Positions 10,087-17,678 of a DNA stretch of 64,000 nt are shown here, one piece after another; the first letter of the stretch is position 1; every line of letters starts with the position of its first letter. The position numbers and the translations under genes were made by a program. The notes under the pieces are model-generated. The model saw only the letters and a list, made by a program, of their open reading frames with translations. It made no database searches and had not been told where the DNA came from. The stretch is from Yoonia sp035117555. GTDB taxonomy: Bacteria > Pseudomonadota > Alphaproteobacteria > Rhodobacterales > Rhodobacteraceae. The stretch spans positions 124,001-188,000 of the forward strand of contig NZ_JAYKPK010000006.1 of the NCBI RefSeq assembly GCF_035117555.1, written 5' to 3'.

Positions 10087-10108
10087 CTTTGTGTCAAAAC
10101 GCACAAAG
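10087..10108. promoter_or_regulatory. CRP-type 22-bp palindromic operator
   Basis: Perfect inverted repeat CTTTGTG-N8-CACAAAG, inside the AT-rich region (10039-10165) between the RND permease and the DMATS-like gene. The TGTG-N8-CACA core and the 22-bp length match the established layout of CRP/cAMP-receptor sites. A CRP-family protein encoded at 11305-11985 has the Arg-Glu-x3-Arg recognition helix that reads such half-sites, so autoregulation of this locus is likely but inferred. Confidence 0.6.
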
Positions 10109-10165
10109 AAAAACCACAATCACGGAATAGTGTTCAGCAGTTAATTTATTGTTTCGCGTTGTATT

Positions 10166-11200
10166 ATGAGAAATTTTTTCGATCCTGTCCTGCCAAGTGA
10201 GGACGCTCTTTGGTGCTGGTTCTTACGAGGTGAAGGCAGAGCGGGCGACGCCGTCGAACGCATTCTGCATAACGTTGGCGCCATGGATTATTCTGGTTGG
10301 GCGGATTGGCAGCCCAGCCCGCTGACCAACACGGGCTCCCCCGCCGAAATAATGTTTCGCGCAGGCCAAAACGCGCTTCGCGTGACCGTCGAGGTTGATG
10401 ATCCGGCCACCGCCCCAACAAGACGATTGAACAAAGCCTGTGCTGCGATGGCAGCATTGGGCGGCACGCCGCCCGACCCAATTCTGTGCGACATTATCGC
10501 CTTGGCGCAAGCCAGAGGTCCGCTGACCTATGGCGCCCGGCTGCAGATCACCCACACCGGCGACAGATGCGACACGGTATTATTGGTTGAACTGCCCGCC
10601 CAAGGGGCTGGCCTTGCCAGACATCTGATGCCGGAAGTCGGTGCAGGTCTGGCGCTGATCGACCAGCCGTTGCACCTGACCATGCTCAGCTATGATGGCA
10701 AAAGCGGTGCGCTGAGCCTGCATGGTACCATCTTTGGCGCGACAAGGCACCATCTGCCGCCACTGGCGGATATTTCGGGTGTGGCCCCCGACTGGCTCGC
10801 GATGGCGATTGACGGGTTGGCAGAGATAGGCACAAAAGACCCATTTCCGGCGACCAACCTCGGCTTCAGCTTTGCCGCCAAGACGCCGGGTCAGCCGCCA
10901 GAACTGACTGTCTTTCTTGCCGCGAAAGAGCTTTTTGGCAATGATGACAAATCTTTTCAGCGAGTCATGGCCTGCGGTGGCCGTCGCATGCGGGGCTATG
11001 CAGCCTTGCTGCAACAGACCCATCCGGCCCCTCCGGGGATGACCCTGCACGGCCAGATCGGCCTGACCGCCCGGGCCGGCAATCCGCCGGTTTTGTCAGT
11101 CAACGTCGCCGCGCCCTGGTCACGTCAACCGGCCAACCCGCTACAGTCCGAGGATGGATTGGAGGATGCTGACTTGGAACTCCGCGTATCCTGTCTATAG
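10166..11200 (+). CDS. Divergent DMATS-like (ABBA-fold) prenyltransferase-family protein, function unproven
   Basis: I do not recognise a named gene for this 344-residue protein. Its pattern resembles tryptophan dimethylallyltransferases (DMATS): a stretch PLTNTGSPAEIMFRAG, then strand ALRVTVEVDD. This places Glu61 and Arg72 eleven residues apart, the spacing I recall for the catalytic Glu89 and diphosphate-binding Arg100 of FgaPT2. Further strand-like units (GALSLHGTIFG, PELTVFLAAKELFG, GMTLHGQIGLTARAG, PVLSVNVAAPW) fit the repeated alpha-beta-beta-alpha barrel. However, the usual Arg/Lys-x-Tyr residues on the later strands are not apparent, so it may be inactive or use another donor. The start has no clear ribosome site. 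Upstream lie an AT-rich region and a CRP-type palindrome. A mini-ORF and a CRP regulator follow, probably in the same transcript. Confidence 0.5.
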   Translation: MRNFFDPVLPSEDALWCWFLRGEGRAGDAVERILHNVGAMDYSGWADWQPSPLTNTGSPAEIMFRAGQNALRVTVEVDDPATAPTRRLNKACAAMAALGGTPPDPILCDIIALAQARGPLTYGARLQITHTGDRCDTVLLVELPAQGAGLARHLMPEVGAGLALIDQPLHLTMLSYDGKSGALSLHGTIFGATRHHLPPLADISGVAPDWLAMAIDGLAEIGTKDPFPATNLGFSFAAKTPGQPPELTVFLAAKELFGNDDKSFQRVMACGGRRMRGYAALLQQTHPAPPGMTLHGQIGLTARAGNPPVLSVNVAAPWSRQPANPLQSEDGLEDADLELRVSCL

Positions 11201-11224
11201 TTGCACGGAGGAGACCCCCACCAT

Positions 11225-11308
11225 ATGCACTGGCTACCCCAGCCCTTACCCGCCAAAGGCGTGCGACATGACACGCCAATGGCGTGCCGCACGATGGTCC
11301 CCATATGA
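11225..11308 (+). CDS. Possible 27-residue peptide or leader ORF, translationally coupled to the CRP gene
   Basis: A short frame begins with ATG 11 bases after a strong GGAGGAG ribosome site (11207-11213), slightly further than ideal. It encodes MHWLPQPLPAKG followed by VRHDTPMACRTMVPI. Its stop codon overlaps the start of the CRP-type gene as ATGA, and the CRP gene has no ribosome site of its own, which suggests translational coupling. It contains one Trp and one Cys and has no signal peptide. It could be a regulatory leader, a substrate of the neighbouring DMATS-like protein, or only a device for loading ribosomes. Translation is unproven. Confidence 0.45.
   Translation: MHWLPQPLPAKGVRHDTPMACRTMVPI
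11258..11286 (+). promoter_or_regulatory. Two mutually exclusive small hairpins inside the mini-ORF
   Basis: GGCGTG at 11258-11263 can pair with CACGCC at 11272-11277. The same CACGCC can instead pair with GGCGTG at 11281-11286 across a three-base AAT loop. Only one stem can form at a time, and both lie just before the start of the CRP-type gene. This would allow ribosomes on the mini-ORF to influence downstream translation. No poly-U tract follows, so transcription termination is not indicated. Confidence 0.4.
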
Positions 11309-11985
11309 CTCCAGAACAGCTTTTGTCATATCAGCTGCCGCTGTTCGATGGCCTGTCCTCAACTGATCTCGCGAATATCCCGCTGGCCGTGACAGAACAG
11401 CGTGTGCAGGCATGGCAGACGATCTTTGACCAGCAGGACCGGTCCTTTGGTCTGTACTTCCTGCTTTCGGGCCGCCTGCTTGCGGTGCTGCACACCCCCG
11501 ACGGGCGCGAGATCGTGATTTCGCGCTTTTCTACCGGCGAATATTTTGGCGAGCTTGCCGCAATCGACGGGTTGCCACGCTCGCTCGCGGTTCTGGCAAA
11601 GACCGATGCGACCCTGCTGGCGATGCAGCGCACCACCTTTCTGGCACTGTTTGACGCGGTACCAGCGATCCGCCGCAAGGTGGCGGGCGGGCTGGCGGCA
11701 CGGATCAGGTCCCTGACCGAACGCAATGTCGAAATGGCCACGCTAAGCGTCGAACAAAGAGTCTGCGCCTACATCCTGCGTCTGGCTGCGGGACAAGGTG
11801 CAGCCTCGCCCGGCACGATGCTGGACCCTGCCCCGACCCATGCCGAAATTGCCGGCTACATCGGGACAAGCCGGGAAATGGTCAGCCGCTCGATCAGCCG
11901 CCTGTCACGCCAGGGCGTGATCAGCGCCGCGCGCCAGCGGATCGAGATTGTCGATCCCGATGCGATGGCGGAACTGCTGGTCTGA
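11305..11985 (+). CDS. Crp/Fnr-family transcription regulator, CRP-like
   Basis: Regulator of 226 residues with an N-terminal cyclic-nucleotide-binding beta-roll and a C-terminal winged helix. The phosphate-binding cassette is intact (YFGELAAIDGLPRSLAV, with the Glu and the Arg-Ser pair that contact cAMP in CRP). The recognition helix TSREMVSRSISRL keeps the Arg-Glu-x3-Arg triad of CRP, and no FNR-type cysteine cluster is seen. It therefore most likely binds a cyclic nucleotide and TGTGA-type half-sites. The start at MTPEQLLSYQLPLF overlaps the preceding mini-ORF (ATGA), and no independent ribosome site is visible. A matching palindrome sits upstream of the DMATS-like gene. Confidence 0.88.
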   Translation: MTPEQLLSYQLPLFDGLSSTDLANIPLAVTEQRVQAWQTIFDQQDRSFGLYFLLSGRLLAVLHTPDGREIVISRFSTGEYFGELAAIDGLPRSLAVLAKTDATLLAMQRTTFLALFDAVPAIRRKVAGGLAARIRSLTERNVEMATLSVEQRVCAYILRLAAGQGAASPGTMLDPAPTHAEIAGYIGTSREMVSRSISRLSRQGVISAARQRIEIVDPDAMAELLV

Positions 11986-12069
11986 ATAGCGCGCATCATC
12001 GCCTGCGTGACAATTGACCCCGCTCTGTCAGCGCGTAAGGTCGCATCACCAGACCCAAAGGATATGCCG

Positions 12070-13062
12070 ATGCTGCTGCGCGCGATGACCACTGCCGCCC
12101 TGTTTCTGACCGCCAGCCATGCCGCGGCGCAATGCACCGGCACAAGCTATCTTGACCTGTTGCGCGACGACCAGCGGGCAGAGCTTGACCAGGCGACTGC
12201 CGACATGCCCTTTGCCGAAGGGCTGATCTGGGACGCCACCCGTGATGGACAGGCGATCACGCTTGTCGGCACGATGCATATCTTTGACCCGCGGCTGGTG
12301 CCCGTCTACGATATGATCAGTCAGGACATCAGCGCCGCCGATCTGGTCCTGCTCGAAGCGACCCCCGACGACCAGCGCGCGTTGGAAATATTGCTGGCCG
12401 ATCAGCCCGATATGGTCCTGATCACCAACGGGCCGACCCTGCCCGAGCTGCTCGACAACGACACATGGGCGCTGCTTTCTGCCGCCTCCACCGATCGCGG
12501 CGTGCCGGGTTTCATGGCAGCACAGATGCAGCCTTGGTATCTGTCGATCATCCTCGCCATCCCGCCCTGCGCAATGGCAGGGCTGACCAGCGGGGTTGAC
12601 GGGCTGGACGGGATGATCAGCACATTGGCGCAGGAAAATGATGTGCCGATGCAGGCGCTCGAACCGATGACCACATTGTTCGACATCTTTCAGACCCTCT
12701 CCATGGACGATCAGATCGACATGCTGCGGCTCAGCCTGATCAGCCCGGACATGCAGGAACAGATGTTTGTCGCCATGCTCGACAGCTATTTCAGCGGTCA
12801 GATCGGGCAGCTGTGGGAAATGTCCCGGATCGCGGCCAGCGACACCCCCGGCCTTGACCCGGAACTGGGTGCCACAGCCTTTGCAGATATGGCCGAGGCG
12901 CTACTTTACCAACGCAACCGCGACTGGATGCCCGTGATCGCCGAGGCGATGACGGACCACGACACCATCGTCGCCGCCTTTGGCGCAGCCCATCTGATCG
13001 GCGAAGAAGGCGTGCTGCAGTTTCTGGAAAATGACGGTTGGGAGCTGCAAAGACGCTACTGA
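12070..13062 (+). CDS. TraB/GumN family protein, exported
   Basis: Protein of 330 residues with a signal peptide (LLRAMTTAALFLTASHAAAQ), so probably periplasmic. The two Gly-x-x-His motifs of the family are present: GTMHIFDPRLVP near the N-terminus and GAAHLIGEEGVLQFL near the C-terminus. TraB/GumN proteins are related to Tiki-type metalloproteases, and enterococcal TraB shuts down a peptide pheromone; the function in proteobacteria is unclear. Start 12070 is preferred because AAGGA then has seven-base spacing; the ATG two codons earlier is too close. It lies 84 bases after the CRP gene on the same strand, so membership in the same unit is possible but not shown. Confidence 0.85.
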   Translation: MLLRAMTTAALFLTASHAAAQCTGTSYLDLLRDDQRAELDQATADMPFAEGLIWDATRDGQAITLVGTMHIFDPRLVPVYDMISQDISAADLVLLEATPDDQRALEILLADQPDMVLITNGPTLPELLDNDTWALLSAASTDRGVPGFMAAQMQPWYLSIILAIPPCAMAGLTSGVDGLDGMISTLAQENDVPMQALEPMTTLFDIFQTLSMDDQIDMLRLSLISPDMQEQMFVAMLDSYFSGQIGQLWEMSRIAASDTPGLDPELGATAFADMAEALLYQRNRDWMPVIAEAMTDHDTIVAAFGAAHLIGEEGVLQFLENDGWELQRRY

Positions 13063-13070
13063 ACCGCATC

Positions 13071-13110
13071 TTCCGAGCATAAATATCCCCGCCGGAGGCT
13101 AAAATCTTTT
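13071..13110 (+). repeat. Dispersed intergenic repeat, module 1 (copy B)
   Basis: It starts TTCCGAGCATAAATATCCCC just after the TraB/GumN stop codon and runs into the 3' end of the convergent DUF2161 gene. It differs from the corresponding 28 bases at 31963-31990 (inverted) by two substitutions, and from copy A by one base over their shared core. It ends in AAAATCTTTT. The position between convergent genes fits a role in termination. Confidence 0.7.
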
Positions 13111-13791
13111 CTATCCCGCACCCTCATCCCCGAAATCCGCCAACCCTTTCCGACCCGCCGGGGTCAAATCATACACCCCGCGCGCCACCCGGCAAAACCA
13201 GCCATAATGATCATCCGCCATGATCCGCGTTGCCTGCGGCACCTCGGCCCATTGTTTCACCTTCGCGCCTTGCGACGGACCATGCACCGCCAGAAACCGC
13301 GCGCAGCGCAGGGCGTCCTGTCGGTAGCCGGTGACAATGCCGTGACGCGTGGCACCGCCCGCATTGGGATCACCCTGCAACCGCTCAAACGCGCGCAACA
13401 GCCGCGCGCGTTTGGGCTTGGATTGTTTCGCCGCATAGGGGCCGGGATCGGCCAAAACCTCGACAAACCCGTCACGCAACCGGACAGTGATCACGCCAAA
13501 CCCGATCCTACGGGCCAGTTTCACATTCGCCGCCATCGCCTTGGCCCTGCCACCCGCAGGCACGGCGACATAGACCAGATCGGTCAGCGCCAGCCTGTCC
13601 ACCGCCTGCTGCAACAAGGTCAGCGAAAACCCCAGTTTCAGCTCCACCACCAGCAGATCATCGCCGCGCCGGGCGACGATATCTGCCGCACCCACCTCAC
13701 CTTTCACATCATAGCCCTGCCGTTGCAGATAGGCTTTGATGGGCGGATACATATCCGCTTCGCGCAGGCGGGGTTCGGGGGTTAGGGGCAT
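13111..13791 (-). CDS. DUF2161 family PD-(D/E)XK-type phosphodiesterase/nuclease-like protein
   Basis: Protein of 226 residues. The N-terminal half carries a nuclease-like core: YPPIKAYLQRQGYDVKGEVG, then ADIVARRGDDLLVVELKLGF, with the Asp...Glu-x-Lys arrangement of the PD-(D/E)XK fold. Then comes QQAVDRLALTDLVYVAVP. The basic C-terminal part (KQSKPKRARLLRAFERLQGD) and a winged-helix-like end (YGWFCRVARGVYDLTPAG) may bind nucleic acid. The exact start is uncertain: 13791 (MPLTPEPRLREAD) gives the usual family length, while upstream in-frame ATGs lack ribosome sites. The biological role is not established in the family. Confidence 0.8.
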   Translation of the reverse strand: MPLTPEPRLREADMYPPIKAYLQRQGYDVKGEVGAADIVARRGDDLLVVELKLGFSLTLLQQAVDRLALTDLVYVAVPAGGRAKAMAANVKLARRIGFGVITVRLRDGFVEVLADPGPYAAKQSKPKRARLLRAFERLQGDPNAGGATRHGIVTGYRQDALRCARFLAVHGPSQGAKVKQWAEVPQATRIMADDHYGWFCRVARGVYDLTPAGRKGLADFGDEGAG

Positions 13792-13908
13792 GGCGGAAAC
13801 CTGCGCTGGTGTCATGAAACGCGAATATAACAAAGATTGCATGGGGTGACAGGGCCTGCCATGGCTTCTATATACGGGCCAAATCTGCATCCAATGAAAG
13901 TCGCTTAT

Positions 13909-14826
13909 ATGACAACGCTCGTTTTTGGCCACAAATCCCCCGATACCGACAGCACCGGATCACCACTGATCTGGGAATGGTTCCTGAACCATACCGGTAT
14001 CAGCGCCAAGGCGGTCCTGCTCGGCCAGCCCAATACAGAGGCTGCCTTCGCCGCCAAACGCTGGGGTTTCGATCTGCCAGAAGTCATCAGCGATGTCGCC
14101 GCTGACCAGAAATGCGTGATCGTTGACACCAACAACCCCGCCGAACTGCCCGCCGGGATCAACAGTGCCGATATCGTGGCAATCATTGACCACCACAAAC
14201 TGGTCGGCGGTCTGGAAACCAAAACCCCGATCAACATCACCATCCGCCCGCTCGCTTGCACCGCGACGATCATGCATCAGATGATGGGCGAACATGCGGG
14301 GCATATGCCCGAAGCGATCAAGGGTCTGATGCTGTCCTGCATCCTGTCCGACACGCTTGCCTTCCGCTCGCCCACCACAACGCCGGTGGACAAGGAACTG
14401 GCCGAAACATTGGCCAAGGACCTCGGTCTGGACCTGAATGCCTATGCGGATGAAATGTTCGCCGCAAAATCCGATGTTTCCGCCTTCTCTGACGCGGAAC
14501 TTCTGCGCATGGACAGCAAGGAATATGCCGTCGGCGACACCAAATTCCGCGTCTCTGTTCTGGAAACCACATCGCCCAAAGTGGTCCTCGACCGGAAAGA
14601 GGCGCTGATGGCCGCCATGCCCGCCGTGGCTGCCGAAGATGGCGTCGATCAGGTCCTGCTCTTCATCGTCGATATCCTGAACGAAGAAGCCACCATGCTG
14701 ATCCCCAACGACCTGACCAAAACGCTGGCGGAAAAATCCTTTGACGCGACCGTCACCGGCGACAGCGTCGTCCTGCCCGGCGTGATGAGCCGCAAATTGC
14801 AGATCATTCCCGGCCTGAAACTCTGA
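13909..14826 (+). CDS. ppaC: Manganese-dependent inorganic pyrophosphatase (family II)
   Basis: Cytosolic enzyme of 305 residues that hydrolyses pyrophosphate to phosphate and drives biosynthetic reactions forward. Family II hallmarks are visible: GHKSPDTDSTGSPL at the N-terminus with metal-binding His/Asp/Asp, VDTNNPAEL, the DHH motif in AIIDHHKLVGG, and the C-terminal substrate-binding SRKLQIIPGL. The start at MTTLVFGHKSP matches the family's N-terminus; ATGs upstream would add unconserved residues. It precedes the HAD gene by nine bases, so they are likely co-transcribed. Confidence 0.95.
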   Translation: MTTLVFGHKSPDTDSTGSPLIWEWFLNHTGISAKAVLLGQPNTEAAFAAKRWGFDLPEVISDVAADQKCVIVDTNNPAELPAGINSADIVAIIDHHKLVGGLETKTPINITIRPLACTATIMHQMMGEHAGHMPEAIKGLMLSCILSDTLAFRSPTTTPVDKELAETLAKDLGLDLNAYADEMFAAKSDVSAFSDAELLRMDSKEYAVGDTKFRVSVLETTSPKVVLDRKEALMAAMPAVAAEDGVDQVLLFIVDILNEEATMLIPNDLTKTLAEKSFDATVTGDSVVLPGVMSRKLQIIPGLKL

Positions 14827-14835
14827 AAGCCTGAC

Positions 14836-15711
14836 ATGACCCAGATCATCGACAATTTCGCCGCGATTGCGGATCAATATGACGTGGCCTTTGTCGATCT
14901 CTGGGGCTGTATGCACAACGGGATCGCGGCCTTCCCCGAGGCCGTCGCCGCCATGCAATCCTTCCGCGCGCAGGGGGGTAAGGTGGTGCTTGTCACCAAT
15001 TCCCCCCGCCCTTGGGAATCGGTCGCGCGGCAGATTTTCGACATGGGCGTTTCCGAGGATTGCTGGGATGCCATCGCCACGTCAGGCGACAGTGCGCGCG
15101 CGGCGATGTTTCGCGGCATCGTCGGGGAAAAGGTCTATTTCATGGGCGAAAGCCCGCGCGATGACGAATTCTTCACGCCGCTGCGGGTTATCGACAACCC
15201 GGTGAACATCCAGACCGTGCCATTGGATCAGGCCGAAGGCATCGTCTGCTGCGGCCCCTTCGACCCCTTGGCCGATATCGCCGTGAACCGTGCCGATTTC
15301 CTTTATGCCAAGCAAAAGGGCCTCAAACTGCTCTGCGCCAATCCCGATATCGTCGTGGACCGGGGCGAGGTGCGGGAATGGTGCGCCGGGGCTTTGGCCG
15401 CACTTTATACTGAAATGGGCGGCGAAAGCCTCTATTTCGGCAAACCGCATCCGCCGATCTATGATCTGGCACGGCGCCGCATGGAAAAGCTGGACGATCT
15501 GCCCGAAGATCCTCGGATCATCGCCATCGGCGACGGGGTGAACACCGATGTGCTGGGTGGCGTGCAGGAACAGATCGATGTTCTGTTCATCACCGGCGGT
15601 CTGGCTGCGGCTGAAACACGCACCACAGACCAACCCGAGCCTGCGGCGCTGGAGCAATTCCTGACCAAGGCGCAGACCACCGCGACCTATGCGATTGGGT
15701 TTTTACGCTAA
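14836..15711 (+). CDS. HAD-superfamily class IIA hydrolase (TIGR01459-like)
   Basis: Predicted sugar- or nucleotide-phosphate phosphatase of 291 residues. The nucleophile motif reads FVDLWGCMHNG, in which the second Asp of the usual DxD is replaced; this is a feature of the TIGR01459 group as I recall it. Motif II is VLVTNSPRPW, and the C-terminal KPHPPIYDLA and AIGDGVNTDVLGGVQ supply the Lys and acidic motif III. Spacing to the pyrophosphatase gene suggests one operon. The physiological substrate is unknown. Confidence 0.85.
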   Translation: MTQIIDNFAAIADQYDVAFVDLWGCMHNGIAAFPEAVAAMQSFRAQGGKVVLVTNSPRPWESVARQIFDMGVSEDCWDAIATSGDSARAAMFRGIVGEKVYFMGESPRDDEFFTPLRVIDNPVNIQTVPLDQAEGIVCCGPFDPLADIAVNRADFLYAKQKGLKLLCANPDIVVDRGEVREWCAGALAALYTEMGGESLYFGKPHPPIYDLARRRMEKLDDLPEDPRIIAIGDGVNTDVLGGVQEQIDVLFITGGLAAAETRTTDQPEPAALEQFLTKAQTTATYAIGFLR

Positions 15712-15796
15712 ACCCCTTGATTTTTCTGCGCCCGCAAAGTAATTAAATTTCAATATAACTCCGATACCTGATTTTTTGTTACCTGAAGGGCTGGAA

Positions 15797-16240
15797 ATGT
15801 TGGACAATGCACCGCGCGGCACGATCTGTATCGAAGATATCGAAATCGGCATGGTCCGGTCCCTGTCCAAGGTGATCACCGACCGCGATATCGAGATGTT
15901 CGCCGAGGTATCGACCGACCGTAACCCTGTCCATCTGGACGAAGATTACGCGCAGGACACGATCTTTGGCGGGCGCATCGCGCATGGGATGCTGACGGCG
16001 GGGCTGGTTTCTGCCGTGATCGGCGAACAATTGCCCGGCCACGGAACGGTCTATCTGGGGCAAAGCCTGAAATTCCTCGCCCCCGTCCGCCCCGGCGATC
16101 TGGTGTTGGCAGAGGTTGAAGTGACCGAGATCGACCATTCCCGCCGCCGCGTGACGATGAACACCCGCTGCATCGTGAATGACAAAAAGGTGCTGACCGG
16201 CGATGCCGTCGTGCTGGCCCCGTCACGCAAGTTCGACTGA
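15797..16240 (+). CDS. MaoC-like (R)-specific enoyl-CoA hydratase
   Basis: Protein of 147 residues with a single hot-dog fold that probably hydrates an enoyl-CoA thioester. The catalytic segment is FAEVSTDRNPVHLDEDYA with the Asp/His pair of the family, followed by GGRIAHGMLTAGLVSAVIGE. The start at MLDNAPRGT follows GAAGGG; a TTG seven codons earlier is less likely. An 85-base AT-rich gap before it may hold its promoter, but I cannot assign boxes with confidence. Confidence 0.88.
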   Translation: MLDNAPRGTICIEDIEIGMVRSLSKVITDRDIEMFAEVSTDRNPVHLDEDYAQDTIFGGRIAHGMLTAGLVSAVIGEQLPGHGTVYLGQSLKFLAPVRPGDLVLAEVEVTEIDHSRRRVTMNTRCIVNDKKVLTGDAVVLAPSRKFD

Positions 16241-16276
16241 TCTTGCACCCCCCGGACGGGCAGGTTACGCAAGCCC

Positions 16277-17215
16277 ATGCAGATCATCCGCGACAGCGTT
16301 TTCATTGACCCAGCCGACCGTGGCGCCGCCGCCGCCATCGGCAATTTCGACGGTGTGCATCTGGGCCACCGCGCGGTGATTGACCTTGCGCGCGAGGCCG
16401 CCACGGCGATTGGCGCACCGCTTGGAATCATGACCTTTGAGCCGCATCCGCGCAGCTATTTTGGCCGCGACACCGGCCCTTTCCGCCTGATGAATGCCGA
16501 AGCGCGCGCCAACCGTCTGGCAAAACTGGGCGTGGATAAACTGTATGAAGTCCCCTTCAACGAAGCCCTTGCCAGCCTGACACCCCGCGCATTCGCGCAA
16601 AAGGTCATCCATGACCAACTGGGGCTGGTCCACGTCGTCGTCGGCGCTGATTTCTGCTTCGGCAAGGACCGCAAAGGCACCGTCGCCGATCTGCAGGCCT
16701 TCGGCGCAGAAATGGGTTTCGGCGTCACAATTGCCCCATTGATGGCCATCGCGGGCGACAACATTTCCTCCACCGCGATCCGCGCCGCCTTGACCGATGG
16801 CCGCCCCCGCGACGCCGCCGCGATGCTGGGCCATTGGCACCGGATCGAGGGCGCAGTCATCCGCGGCGACCAGCGCGGGCGCGAACTGGGCTATCCCACC
16901 GCTAATATGTCGATCACCGGGCTGCATCCGCCGAAATTCGGAGTCTATGCGGTCAAGGTCAACGTGCTCGACGGCGCGCATCGCGGGCAATATATCGGTG
17001 CCGCCTCCATCGGTGTCCGCCCGATGTTCGGTGAAAACGTCCCGAATTGCGAAACTTTTATCTTTGATTTCAAAGGCGACCTTTACGGCGCGCATCTTTC
17101 CGTCGCTTTGGTCGATTACCTGCGGCCCGAATTGAAATTCGACAGCCTCGACGCGCTGATCACCCAGATGGACGCCGATTGCGCCACGGCGCGGGACATC
17201 CTGACCCATGTCTGA
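16277..17215 (+). CDS. ribF: Bifunctional riboflavin kinase/FAD synthetase
   Basis: Cytosolic enzyme of 312 residues that phosphorylates riboflavin to FMN and adenylates FMN to FAD. The N-terminal nucleotidyltransferase domain shows AAIGNFDGVHLGHRAVID and the ISSTAIRAAL motif. The C-terminal flavokinase domain shows RGRELGYPTANM and ETFIFDFKGDLYG. Length is normal for the family. Its last bases overlap the start of the YcgN-family gene by eight bases, which indicates co-translation. Confidence 0.96.
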   Translation: MQIIRDSVFIDPADRGAAAAIGNFDGVHLGHRAVIDLAREAATAIGAPLGIMTFEPHPRSYFGRDTGPFRLMNAEARANRLAKLGVDKLYEVPFNEALASLTPRAFAQKVIHDQLGLVHVVVGADFCFGKDRKGTVADLQAFGAEMGFGVTIAPLMAIAGDNISSTAIRAALTDGRPRDAAAMLGHWHRIEGAVIRGDQRGRELGYPTANMSITGLHPPKFGVYAVKVNVLDGAHRGQYIGAASIGVRPMFGENVPNCETFIFDFKGDLYGAHLSVALVDYLRPELKFDSLDALITQMDADCATARDILTHV

Positions 17216-17678
17216 CCCGATCGCCCGCGACGGCCTGCCCCCCCGCTTCTGGGCCAACAAACCCATGGACAAGCTGAACAAGCGCGAATGGGAGGCGCTG
17301 TGTGACGGCTGCGGCAAATGCTGCCTGAACAAGCTGGAGGATGAAGACACCGGCGAGGTCGCGATGACCCGCGTCGCCTGCCGGTTGCTGGACAATGAAA
17401 GCTGCCTTTGCGCCAATTACGCGATCCGGCATCAATTCGTCCCCGAATGTATCGTCCTGACGCCCAAGACCTTGGCTGAGAATATGTATTGGCTGCCGCA
17501 GACCTGCGCCTATCGCCTCGTCGCCGAAGGCCGCGATCTGTTTCACTGGCACCCGCTGGTGTCGGGCGATCCGCAATCCGTGCACCGCGCGGGCGTGTCC
17601 GTCCAAGGCATGACCGTCCCGGAATTCGAGATCGACGAAGACGATTGGGAAGATTACATAATCGAGGAACCACTTTAA
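17208..17678 (+). CDS. YcgN/UPF0260 family cysteine-cluster protein
   Basis: Small protein of 156 residues with a conserved cysteine cluster: LCDGCGKCCLNKL, VACRLLDNESCLCANY and VPECIVLTPKT. The cluster could bind zinc or an iron-sulfur centre; the family has no established function. It overlaps ribF upstream, and its stop codon directly abuts the start of the threonine aldolase gene. The three genes are therefore probably one transcript. Confidence 0.9.
   Translation: MSDPIARDGLPPRFWANKPMDKLNKREWEALCDGCGKCCLNKLEDEDTGEVAMTRVACRLLDNESCLCANYAIRHQFVPECIVLTPKTLAENMYWLPQTCAYRLVAEGRDLFHWHPLVSGDPQSVHRAGVSVQGMTVPEFEIDEDDWEDYIIEEPL

Noticed and set aside
11154..11366. 70-codon frame in another reading frame across the DMATS-like/CRP junction
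   Set aside because: It begins inside the upstream gene, has no ribosome site and overlaps two better-supported frames; the ATGA-coupled mini-ORF is preferred.
16265..17416. 383-codon open frame on the minus strand
   Set aside because: Antisense to ribF and the YcgN-family gene.
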